From: Verrucosispora sp. NA02020
GTDB lineage: Bacteria; Actinomycetota; Actinomycetes; Mycobacteriales; Micromonosporaceae
DNA: 64,000 nucleotides
Direction: 5' to 3'
Assembly: GCF_013364215.1 (NCBI RefSeq)
Contig: NZ_CP054923.1
Span: 6,138,001-6,202,000, forward strand
Shown: positions 33,639-41,338 of the stretch, in pieces
How the letters are laid out: every line of letters starts with the position of its first letter
Numbering within the stretch: the first letter of the stretch is position 1
The notes under the pieces: generated by a model
Told to the model about the DNA's origin: nothing
Databases searched by the model: none
Seen by the model: the letters and a program-made list of their open reading frames with translations, nothing else
Program-made: the position numbers and the translations under genes

Positions 33639-34493
33639 TCAGCGCTCCGCCTGCTCGGCCCGCTCGGCCGACTCGGCTGCCGCCTGCTGGTCCGCTGCGG
33701 TACGGGCCACCGCGTCGGCGCGTACCGCCTCCTGCTCGGTATTGAGCGCGGCCTCGGCCTCCACGATGTGCCGGACCGCCGCGGCGACGTCGTCGGTGAC
33801 GCAGATCAACTCCAGGTCGACCGGTCCGATCTTGCCCTCGGCGGCCATCGTGTCGCGCAGCCAGTCGAGCAGCCCCTGCCAGTACTCGGCACCCATCAGC
33901 ACCACCGGGAACCGGGTCACCTTGCCGGTCTGCACCAGGGTGAGCGCCTCGAACAGCTCGTCCATCGTGCCGAAGCCGCCGGGCAGCACGACGAACGCCT
34001 GGGCGTACTTGACGAACATGGTCTTGCGGGCGAAGAAGTAGCGGAAGTCGATGGCCAGGTCGACCCACTCGTTGATGCCCTGCTCGAAGGGGAGTTCGAT
34101 GCCGAGACCGACGGAGTGCCCACCGGCCTCGCTCGCGCCCCGGTTGGCCGCCTCCATCACGCCGGGTCCACCCCCGGTGATCACCGCGTAGCCGGCACGG
34201 GCCAGGGCCGCGCCGAGCGCCTCGGCGAGCTGGCACTCCGGGCTGTCCGGCTTGCTCCGGGCGCTACCGAAGACGCTGACGGCGGGCGGCAGGTCGGCGA
34301 GGGTGTCGAAGCCTTCGACGAATTCGGAGAGTATCCGTAGCGCCCGCCAGGCGTCCTTGGTCTTCCAGTCCGCGCGGGTCCGCGAATCCAGTAGCCCTTG
34401 GTCCGCTGTGCTGGTGGTGATCGCCTGGCGGCGCAGTGTGACGGCGCCGCGGTGCCGCTCCCGTCCTGGTTCGCGGCGGTTGCTCTGAGTCAT
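33639..34493 (-). CDS. LOG-family protein, long form
   Basis: A 284-residue TIGR00730 protein. The core is about residues 65-240: VSVFGSARS, ITGGGPGVMEAANRG, the ARKTMFVKYA arginine-lysine motif and LPGGFGTMDELFEALT. It carries an extra 60-residue basic N-terminus and an Ala/Glu-rich helical C-terminus (EAEAALNTEQEAVRADAVA). First gene of a two-LOG operon and presumably different in partner or localisation because of its tails. Confidence 0.92.
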   Translation of the reverse strand: MTQSNRREPGRERHRGAVTLRRQAITTSTADQGLLDSRTRADWKTKDAWRALRILSEFVEGFDTLADLPPAVSVFGSARSKPDSPECQLAEALGAALARAGYAVITGGGPGVMEAANRGASEAGGHSVGLGIELPFEQGINEWVDLAIDFRYFFARKTMFVKYAQAFVVLPGGFGTMDELFEALTLVQTGKVTRFPVVLMGAEYWQGLLDWLRDTMAAEGKIGPVDLELICVTDDVAAAVRHIVEAEAALNTEQEAVRADAVARTAADQQAAAESAERAEQAER

Positions 34494-34586
34494 GGGAGCA
34501 ACCGTAGTGGAGTTCCGCCGGGGCGCCCGGCAAACACTTCGTGATCTTGTGCAACCAATTCGCTTCCCCGTACGTCTTACTATTCA

Positions 34587-34599
34587 CATACCGGGTATG
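34587..34599. promoter_or_regulatory. Dyad CATACC-G-GGTATG
   Basis: A perfect 6-1-6 inverted repeat just downstream of a TACTAT box (34578-34583, possible -10) and 32 bases before the start of the 50-residue gene. The core CATAC-N3-GTATG is the same as in the subtilase promoter. Confidence 0.55.
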
Positions 34600-34631
34600 C
34601 CCGGCGCGCAGGCTTCGGGGGAGGAGACAGC

Positions 34632-34784
34632 GTGATCAGTAGCAACGAACGGATCCGGATGAGGCGTCAGATGCAGCGACGCATCCGCGACGTGGTGGCC
34701 GAGCGCCGCCGTACCCGGCTGCTCGAAGACCCGCCCGAACCGCCCGCGGAGCCCGCTTCCGACACGGCGCTCACCCGCGTGTAG
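34632..34784 (+). CDS. Small basic helical protein
   Basis: A 50-residue protein starting at GTG with GGGAGGAGAC six to fifteen bases upstream, a good ribosome-binding site. The N-terminal 32 residues (SNERIRMRRQMQRRIRDVV, then AERRRTRLL) form a very basic predicted helix; the tail is Pro/Glu-rich (EDPPEPPAEPASD). A dyad operator and a possible -10 box lie in front and a hairpin behind, so it looks like a complete single-gene unit. No family recognised. It could bind nucleic acid, judged from charge only. Confidence 0.6.
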   Translation: MISSNERIRMRRQMQRRIRDVVAERRRTRLLEDPPEPPAEPASDTALTRV

Positions 34785-34820
34785 CGCGGGGCCTGGACAC
34801 CCTGCGCCTGAGCCCCGCGC
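34784..34820 (+). terminator. Terminator behind the small basic protein gene
   Basis: GCGCGGGGC (34784-34792) pairs with GCCCCGCGC (34812-34820). It begins on the last base of the stop codon. Loop of 19 bases, no T-tract. Confidence 0.55.
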
Positions 34821-34890
34821 GCCGGTCACCCGGGCGGGCGCGGCGGCACCGCACCGCCGCCCGCACGACCGGACGCGCGAGTCCGCCGGG

Positions 34891-35964
34891 TCAGGCGGAG
34901 GCGAGCCAACGGTGCAGCGTGGCGGCACCGTCACGGATCTTGCCGATCTCGACGTGCTCGTCCGGGTGGTGGGCGAGATTGGGATCACCCGGACCGAAGT
35001 TGAGCGCCGGGATCCCCATCGCCGCGAAGCGGGCCACGTCGGTCCACCCCAGCTTGCCGATCGGGGCGGCACCCACCGCCGCCAGGAACTCCTGGGCGGG
35101 TGGGGCCTCCAAGCCGGGCAGCGCACCGGGCGCGCAGTCGGTCACCGTCACCTCGTACCCGGCGAGCACCTCGCGCAGGTGCGCCTCCGCCTCGGCCGGC
35201 GTACGGTCCGGCGCGAAACGGTAGTTGACCTCGATCTCGCACCGGTCCGGGACCACGTTGCCGGCCACCCCACCGTTGATCCGCACCGCGTTCATACCCT
35301 CGCGGTAGTCACACCCGTCGATGGTCACCCGCCGCGCCTGGTACTCCGACAGCCGCCGCAGGATCTCACCGGCACCGTGGATCGCGTTGACGCCGTGCCA
35401 GGCGCGCGCCGAGTGGGCCCGTACGCCGGTGGTGACCGCCCTCGCCCGCATGGTGCCCTGGCAGCCCGCCTCGACGATCCCGTGCGTCGGTTCGAGCAGC
35501 AGGGCGAAGTCGGCCGTCAACCACTCCGGGTACGCCTCGGCCACCAGCCGCAGGCCGTTGTACCGGGACTCGATCTCCTCGGCCTCGTAGAAGAAGTACG
35601 TCACGTCGTAGCGCGGGTCGGGCAGGGTGGCCGCGAGGTGCAGCGCGAAGGCCACCCCGGACTTCATGTCCGAGGTGCCGCAGCCGTACATCAGGTCGCC
35701 GCGCAGCGTGGACGGGAAGTTGTTGTTCAACGGCACGGTGTCCAGGTGACCGGCCAACACCACCCGGGACGCCCGCCCCAGGTCGGTACGCGCCATCACC
35801 GTGTTCCCGTGCCGGTAGGTGGCCAGGTGGGGCAGCTTCCGCAGCACCTCCTCGACGCAGTCGGCGATGGCCTTCTCGTTGAGCGAGACCGACTCGATGT
35901 CGACCAGGGCGCGGGTCAACGCCACCGGATCGGCGAGGACCTCGGGGGTAAGCGGGTTCTCCAT
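34891..35964 (-). CDS. dapE: Succinyl-diaminopimelate desuccinylase
   Basis: A 357-residue M20-family zinc amidohydrolase that removes succinate from N-succinyl-L,L-diaminopimelate in lysine and peptidoglycan synthesis. Metal and catalytic motifs: AGHLDTVPL (His and catalytic Asp), GCGTSDMKSG (bridging Asp), YEAEEIES (catalytic Glu-Glu) and the C-terminal LAHHPDEHVEIG histidine. The dimerisation domain lies at about 175-285. ATG 35964 is chosen; an in-frame start three codons upstream exists. Divergent from dapD; dapC lies at 46-47 kb. Confidence 0.95.
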   Translation of the reverse strand: MENPLTPEVLADPVALTRALVDIESVSLNEKAIADCVEEVLRKLPHLATYRHGNTVMARTDLGRASRVVLAGHLDTVPLNNNFPSTLRGDLMYGCGTSDMKSGVAFALHLAATLPDPRYDVTYFFYEAEEIESRYNGLRLVAEAYPEWLTADFALLLEPTHGIVEAGCQGTMRARAVTTGVRAHSARAWHGVNAIHGAGEILRRLSEYQARRVTIDGCDYREGMNAVRINGGVAGNVVPDRCEIEVNYRFAPDRTPAEAEAHLREVLAGYEVTVTDCAPGALPGLEAPPAQEFLAAVGAAPIGKLGWTDVARFAAMGIPALNFGPGDPNLAHHPDEHVEIGKIRDGAATLHRWLASA

Positions 35965-36101
35965 GGTCCGCACGGTACCGTCACAACCGGCGACCGCGAG
36001 ACGCGAGCCCGCGAGCCCTTCGACGACGCGCGAGGAGTGAGCTCGCGCACCCCGCAGTCGCGAGCAGCAGCCAGCGCAGCATGCGAGCGAGAGGTGAGTA
36101 A

Positions 36102-37061
36102 GTGACGTCCACAGAATCCGCGTGGGGCATCGGCCTGGCCACCATGACCGCCGACGACCAGGTGCTCGACACCTGGTATCCGACCGGCAAGCTGGGCCTC
36201 GGCGAGCTGCCGTTGGTCCCCGGCGAGGACCAGGCAGACGTGCTGGACCTTCCGCCGGGTGCGATCGGCGACCGGGCCCTGCCGGGTCTGCGTACCGTCC
36301 AGGTGATCACCGTGATCGGCTCGCTGGACGACCCGATCAAGGACGCCAGTGACGCGTACCTGCGACTGCACCTGCTCTCCCACCGCCTGGTGCGGCCCAA
36401 CGAGCTCAACCTCGACGGCGTCTTCGGCAAGCTGGCCAACGTGGCCTGGACCTCCGCCGGGCCGTGCCCGCCGGAGCGGGTCGACGAGCTGCGCGTCATC
36501 GAGCGGGCCGCCGGCCGTCACCTGGCCGTGTACGGGGTGGACAAGTTCCCCCGGATGACCGACTACGTGGTGCCCTCGGGTGTCCGGATCGCCGACGCCG
36601 ACCGGGTCCGCCTCGGCGCCCACCTCGCCTCCGGCACCACCGTGATGCACGAGGGCTTCGTCAACTTCAACGCCGGCACGCTCGGCACCTCCATGGTCGA
36701 GGGCCGGATCGTGCAGGGCGTGGTCGTCGGCGACGGTTCCGACATCGGCGGCGGCGCCTCCATCATGGGCACGCTCTCCGGCGGCGGCACCGACAGGGTA
36801 CGCATCGGCGAGCGCAGCCTGATCGGGGCGAACGCGGGTGTCGGCATCTCGCTGGGCGACGACTGTGTGGTGGAGGCGGGGTGCTACATCACCGCCGCCT
36901 CGAAGCTCGCCCTGCCGGACGGCCGGGTGGTCAAGGCCCGCGAGCTGTCCGGAGTCGACGGGCTGCTGTTCTGGCGCAACTCGATCACGGGTGGGCTGGA
37001 GGCCCGGCCGCGTACCGGTCAGGGCATCACCCTGAACGCCGCCCTGCACGCGAACGACTGA
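36102..37061 (+). CDS. dapD: Tetrahydrodipicolinate N-succinyltransferase
   Basis: A 319-residue acyltransferase (actinobacterial DapD type) transferring succinate from succinyl-CoA to tetrahydrodipicolinate. The N-terminal domain [20 protein letters not shown] is followed by a left-handed beta helix of hexapeptide repeats (about 160-285: [45 protein letters not shown]). GTG 36102 has GAGAGGTGAG eight to seventeen bases upstream. Divergent from dapE, separated by 137 bases containing GCGAG-type short repeats. Ends 21 bases before palindromic element C. Confidence 0.95.
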   Translation: MTSTESAWGIGLATMTADDQVLDTWYPTGKLGLGELPLVPGEDQADVLDLPPGAIGDRALPGLRTVQVITVIGSLDDPIKDASDAYLRLHLLSHRLVRPNELNLDGVFGKLANVAWTSAGPCPPERVDELRVIERAAGRHLAVYGVDKFPRMTDYVVPSGVRIADADRVRLGAHLASGTTVMHEGFVNFNAGTLGTSMVEGRIVQGVVVGDGSDIGGGASIMGTLSGGGTDRVRIGERSLIGANAGVGISLGDDCVVEAGCYITAASKLALPDGRVVKARELSGVDGLLFWRNSITGGLEARPRTGQGITLNAALHAND

Positions 37062-37082
37062 CGCCTCCGCGCGGACTCGTGC

Positions 37083-37132
37083 AAGGAAGGGTCCCCTGCT
37101 AACGCCTGGTGCATAGCAGGGGACCCCTCCTT
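37083..37132 (+). repeat. Dispersed palindromic element, copy C
   Basis: A 19-base stem (37083-37101 with 37114-37132, one mismatch) with the loop region TAACGCCTGGTGCATAG, reading forward behind dapD and before the convergent subtilase gene. Confidence 0.85.
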
Positions 37133-37168
37133 ACATCGGTGCCGACGGTGCCGGCACCACCGACGTGA

Positions 37169-40100
37169 TCACTTCAGGCGGTACGCCTGGATGATCCGCT
37201 GGGTCACCGTGTTGCCGCCGCTGTCCCGGGCGGCGGCCCGCAGGGACACGTGGCCGGTGCCCTTCGGATGCTGCACGGTGGCCTTCCAGCCGCTGCCGGC
37301 CTTCTTCACCCGGGCCCGCTGCCAGGTCCGGCCACCGTCGTAGGAGACCTCGACGGTCACCGAGGTGGTCCGCGCCGACGGCGCACCGGGCTGCCGCTGC
37401 ACCTGGACCGGGATCACGAAGGACCGGCCGGCCGGGGCGGTGTGCGCCCCGTCGAGCCGAGGCGTGAACCTGATCGCCGAGGCGGGCAACGCCACCGGAT
37501 CGTCGCCCCGGACGTGCCGGGACCGGAAGGTCCAGGCGGCGGCGACCTCCGTGCTCAGGTCGGTGAAGCTGCGCTTCACTGAGGTCTCCATCCGGTACGT
37601 CGCCGTCCCGGCCGGCACCTCGAAGTCACCCCAGCCGTTGTCCGGGCTCTCGCCGACCAGCTTGCCGTTGCGGTAGAGCGCGGTACGCGAGGTGTCCGCC
37701 ACCGAAGCCCCGTGGTGCCCCGCGGCGTCCCCGTGCAGCGGCACCGCCAGGCTGATCACGTCACCCCGCCGGGTGAGCCCCTCCCCCGGCCACTGCGGCA
37801 CCGCGAACGACGGCCCGTAGGGAGCGCTGTTCCAGGTGTCCTGGTACTTCTTCCCCGCCCGGTAGGCCGTCGGGTCCGAGAAGAGGAAGGCCACCCCGAC
37901 CGGCCACCCGTCGTCGGACGGTACGCCGAAGGTCAGGTCACCGTTCCAGCGGATGCCCTTGGTGTTGTAGTACTCGACCCGGCTGCCGGGGGCCTCGGTG
38001 GGCAGGATGATCGCCCAGCCGCCGACGTTCACCTCGTGGACCGGATAGACGGCCCGTTCGGCGACGGTGTCCGGGTACCCGCTGCGGAACTTCTGCGTGA
38101 CGGTGGCCAGGTCACCCTTGCGGTAGTTCCGGATCAGCCCGGTCGGCATCCGACCCGGGACGCTCTCCGCCAGGGCATAGAGGTAGGAGCTGCTCTCCGC
38201 CTCCACGTCGGCCCACTGACTGCCCACCGTGCCGAGGAACCTCTTCGGCGAGACGGGGCGGCCGAGCTGCCCGGTGCTGATGCCGGTGAAGTCGAAGGCG
38301 AGCAGGCCGTAGCTGGCGCCGCCGTCGTCCAGGAGGAAGTTCGCGCTGATGTCCACCAGGGCCGGAGTCGCCGACCGTTGCGGCACGGTCATCCGCACCG
38401 GCTTCGCCCGGCGGGCGTCGACGGTGACCGTGGTGTCCCTCGTGACGGCCAGCTCCGGCCGGACGAGGAACGCGGACTCCTCGGTCTCCATGTCGAACAG
38501 GTAGCTGTTCAACCCGTACCGGCCCTTGGGCACGCGGACCTCGGCGGTGCCCGACGGGTCGTACGCGAAGTAGTCGACGAAGTCGTCCAGGCCCAGCAGT
38601 GAGGTGCTGTAGTCCTCCGTCGGCGTACCGTCGGACCCGAGGTGCCGCACCGTCACGGTGTAGCTCTCCACCTCCTTGTGGACCGCCAACGGGGTGAGGG
38701 CCACGGTGTCGCCGGCACGGGCCACGATCCGGCCGGTGTAGTGACCGTCCGGGCCGTCCACGCTGGTGTCGGTCGTGACGGTGGCGGACGCCGTGCCGCC
38801 TGCGGGCACCACGACGCTGCTCGTGCCCAGCGTGAACATGCCGGCCGGTGCGGGCGTCCCGTCCGGGCCGGTGACGTCGAGGACGAGGTCCAGGGTGAGC
38901 GCGGTGCTCCCGGTGTTGTGCCAGTTCACCTCGCGGGTGATCGGCTCGTCGTCGGCGTGCGGCCAGAGGGTGCGGCCGAACGAGACGCTCGCCGGCTCAC
39001 TGGTCACCTGCTGGGTGATCGCCCTCGCCACGTCGACCCGTCCGGCGCCCTGCTGATAGGCGGTCAGCTCCGGATGGGGCGCGGCGGAGGACATCAGGGT
39101 GGCCTTGAGCTGGGCTGCCGTGGCGTCGCCGCGCTGCTGGGCGAGCAGTGCCGCCGCACCGGCGACGTGCGGCGCGGACATCGAGGTGCCGGAGAGCGAC
39201 ACGTACTGTTCGCCGACCGGATCGCCGAGCAGCGTGCCCTCGCCCCGGGCGGCGACGATGTCCACTCCCGGCGCGGTGATGTCCGGCTTCAGCGCGTCGT
39301 CGCCGACTCGCGGACCCTGGCTGGAGAAGAAGGCGAGGTCGTCGTCCCGGTCGACGGCCCCGACGGCGAGTGCGGAGTCCGCGCTGGCGGGTGAACCGAC
39401 CGAACCGGCCCGGCCGCTGTTGCCGGCCGAGATCACGAAGAGCGCCCCGGTCTGCGCGGTCAGCGTGTCGACCGCCAGCTCCAACGGGTCGACCTGCGGG
39501 CTGTCCGTCCCGCCCAGGCTCAGGTTGATCACGTCGGCCTGCTGGTCGACGGCGGCCCACTGCATCCCGGCCAGGATGGCGGAGTCGGGGCAGCCGTACT
39601 CCTCGCAGACCTTGCCGTCGAGCAGCGTCGCGTCCGGGGCGACCCCTCGGTTCCGGCCGTCGGATGCGGCGCCGCTGCCGGCGATGATCGACGCGACGTG
39701 GGTCCCGTGGCCGACGATGTCGCCGGGGTTCTCCTCCTCGGTGAAGTTCTCCGCCGCGCCGACCCGCCCGACCAGGTCGGGGTGCGCGGCGTCGACGCCG
39801 GTGTCCAGCACCGCCACCCGTACGCCCCGACCGGTGAAGCCGGCCTGGTGGGCGGCGGGCGCGCCGATCTGCGGCACGCTGTGCTCCAGAGTCAGGTGTC
39901 GCCTGCCGTCGAGCCAGAGCCGCTCGACACCCCCCGCCGCGTCGATCCGCGCACTGCCACCGGCCAGGGCGGCCCAGAGCCGATTCGACTCCTGCTTGTC
40001 CAGGGTGGCCGCGACGCCGCCGATGGCGGCCAGGTCACGGGTGACGGTCACCCCGTCGGGCACCCCGGTCCGCCGCGCGGCGCCCTCCGGGTACGTCATC

Positions 40101-40495
40101 AGCAGCGGCAGGTCGCTGCGGTGGCGGTCGTCGTAGCCGGCGGCGATCAACCCGGTCACGTCGAAGAGACGCCGGTCGACGCGGCCCGCCTGGATCAGTG
40201 GCAGGGCGTCCTGCGGCACCACCCAGAGGTGGTCCTGCCGGCGTTGGGTGAGGAAGCGGATTCCCGAGCGGCCCTCGGCCGGGCGCACGCTCGCCGCACC
40301 GGAGGGGCTCACCGTGACGCGGTCACCGGTGATCAGGGTGACGGTCGTGTTCCCGGCCGACGCCGCACGGGCGGCGGGCGACGGGGTGGACCCCGGTGCG
40401 GCGGTGGGGGACGGACCGGCGGTGGCCGTGCCCGGTGCGCCGAGCACGAGGCCCAGCACCAGCCCGATGGCGGTCAGTCTGCTTTTGCGAGGCAA
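37169..40495 (-). CDS. Secreted subtilisin-like serine protease (S8)
   Basis: A 1108-residue exported protease. Signal peptide residues 1-27 (MPRKSRLTAIGLVLGLVLGA, cleavage near ATAG); propeptide to about 200; catalytic domain with Asp231 (VAVLDTGVD), His263 (GHGTHVASI), Asn359 (SAGNSG) and Ser438 (SGTSMSAPHVAG), all intact. A C-terminal half of about 600 residues contains beta-sandwich modules and no recognised anchor, so the enzyme is probably released. The start is TTG preceded by AAGGAGGG at good spacing; no better start is available before the signal peptide. The promoter and two dyads lie at 40522-40582. Likely nutrient scavenging or developmental proteolysis. Confidence 0.94.
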   Translation of the reverse strand: MPRKSRLTAIGLVLGLVLGAPGTATAGPSPTAAPGSTPSPAARAASAGNTTVTLITGDRVTVSPSGAASVRPAEGRSGIRFLTQRRQDHLWVVPQDALPLIQAGRVDRRLFDVTGLIAAGYDDRHRSDLPLLMTYPEGAARRTGVPDGVTVTRDLAAIGGVAATLDKQESNRLWAALAGGSARIDAAGGVERLWLDGRRHLTLEHSVPQIGAPAAHQAGFTGRGVRVAVLDTGVDAAHPDLVGRVGAAENFTEEENPGDIVGHGTHVASIIAGSGAASDGRNRGVAPDATLLDGKVCEEYGCPDSAILAGMQWAAVDQQADVINLSLGGTDSPQVDPLELAVDTLTAQTGALFVISAGNSGRAGSVGSPASADSALAVGAVDRDDDLAFFSSQGPRVGDDALKPDITAPGVDIVAARGEGTLLGDPVGEQYVSLSGTSMSAPHVAGAAALLAQQRGDATAAQLKATLMSSAAPHPELTAYQQGAGRVDVARAITQQVTSEPASVSFGRTLWPHADDEPITREVNWHNTGSTALTLDLVLDVTGPDGTPAPAGMFTLGTSSVVVPAGGTASATVTTDTSVDGPDGHYTGRIVARAGDTVALTPLAVHKEVESYTVTVRHLGSDGTPTEDYSTSLLGLDDFVDYFAYDPSGTAEVRVPKGRYGLNSYLFDMETEESAFLVRPELAVTRDTTVTVDARRAKPVRMTVPQRSATPALVDISANFLLDDGGASYGLLAFDFTGISTGQLGRPVSPKRFLGTVGSQWADVEAESSSYLYALAESVPGRMPTGLIRNYRKGDLATVTQKFRSGYPDTVAERAVYPVHEVNVGGWAIILPTEAPGSRVEYYNTKGIRWNGDLTFGVPSDDGWPVGVAFLFSDPTAYRAGKKYQDTWNSAPYGPSFAVPQWPGEGLTRRGDVISLAVPLHGDAAGHHGASVADTSRTALYRNGKLVGESPDNGWGDFEVPAGTATYRMETSVKRSFTDLSTEVAAAWTFRSRHVRGDDPVALPASAIRFTPRLDGAHTAPAGRSFVIPVQVQRQPGAPSARTTSVTVEVSYDGGRTWQRARVKKAGSGWKATVQHPKGTGHVSLRAAARDSGGNTVTQRIIQAYRLK

Positions 40496-40521
40496 CCGAA
40501 CCCTCCTTCTGGAGTGTCTTA

Positions 40522-40540
40522 TCGATGTGAGTCACATCGA
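40522..40540. promoter_or_regulatory. Perfect dyad TCGATGTGA-G-TCACATCGA
   Basis: A 9-1-9 perfect inverted repeat located just downstream of the predicted subtilase transcription start (about +7 to +25). The position fits a repressor site or a 5' hairpin. Confidence 0.6.
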
Positions 40541-40553
40541 CACCTGCCAGGAT

Positions 40554-40582
40554 TGCATACCGAGTATGCACAAAGGAGTCAA
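40554..40582 (-). promoter_or_regulatory. Subtilase promoter with overlapping dyad TGCATAC-N3-GTATGCA
   Basis: Minus strand TTGACT (40582-40577), a 17-base spacer and TATGCA (40559-40554). The perfect 7-3-7 dyad at 40554-40570 covers the -10 region and part of the spacer, so a bound protein would block RNA polymerase. Confidence 0.65.
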
Positions 40583-40644
40583 GAATTCGACGAAGTCGAT
40601 ACCAGCGCGTCGCGGATGACGGCATGATCGTGCGGGTGGCATCC

Positions 40645-41196
40645 ATGAAGGAACGCATGCTGGCCGGAGAGCCGTACCTCGCCGAGGGGCCGGAGATCCT
40701 CGCCGACCTCCAACGCGCCGCCCGACTGATGGAACGCGTCAACACCAGCCCCGCCGACGACCCCGACGCCCGGCTCGCCGCACTGCGGGAACTGCTCGGC
40801 GAACTCGGCGAGGACACCTGGATCCGCCCGCCGTTCTACTGCGACTACGGCTACCACATCCGGATCGGGCCACGCAGCTTCGTGAACTTCAACGCGGTCT
40901 TCCTCGACGTCGCACCGATCACGATCGGCGCGGACGTGCAGGTCGGCCCGAACGTACAACTGCTCACCCCGACCCACCCGGTGGACCCGGAGCAGCGCCG
41001 GGCGAAGTGGGAGGCGGCCAAGCCGATCACCATCGGCGACAACGTCTGGCTGGGCGGCGGGGCGATCGTCCTGGCCGGTGTCACCGTCGGGGAGAACACG
41101 GTGGTCGGCGCGGGTGCCGTGGTAACCAAGGACCTGCCCGCCAACGTCGTCGCCGTCGGCAACCCGGCCCGCCCGGTCCGCCAACTGGACCAATAA
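40645..41196 (+). CDS. Sugar O-acetyltransferase, maltose-acetyltransferase type
   Basis: A 183-residue left-handed beta-helix acetyltransferase. The Maa N-terminal domain (KERMLAGEPYLAEGPEILADL) is followed by hexapeptide repeats (FVNFNAVFLDVAPITIGADVQVGP), the catalytic histidine in LLTPTHPVDPEQR, and the C-terminal IGDNVWLGGGAIVLAGVTVG. ATG 40645 matches family starts; ATG 40624 or GTG 40636 are alternatives. It acetylates sugars or related acceptors with acetyl-CoA; the acceptor is unknown. Divergent from the subtilase gene. Confidence 0.92.
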   Translation: MKERMLAGEPYLAEGPEILADLQRAARLMERVNTSPADDPDARLAALRELLGELGEDTWIRPPFYCDYGYHIRIGPRSFVNFNAVFLDVAPITIGADVQVGPNVQLLTPTHPVDPEQRRAKWEAAKPITIGDNVWLGGGAIVLAGVTVGENTVVGAGAVVTKDLPANVVAVGNPARPVRQLDQ

Positions 41197-41338
41197 CCCG
41201 CGCACACTCGGTCACCGTCCGGACCGGACCAATCTCCGCGAAAAACGTTCCTACCTGCGAAAACATCCTCGCGGTGGATGGCACTCCCTCCACAGTTCAG
41301 GCACTCTGGGTTACAGAGTCGTCACCGGGAGGCGTGCC

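Noticed and set aside
35965..36101. Riboswitch (lysine) in front of dapD
   Set aside because: The 137-base interval contains short GCGAG repeats but no lysine-riboswitch core, and the dapE/dapD promoters would have to fit in the same space.
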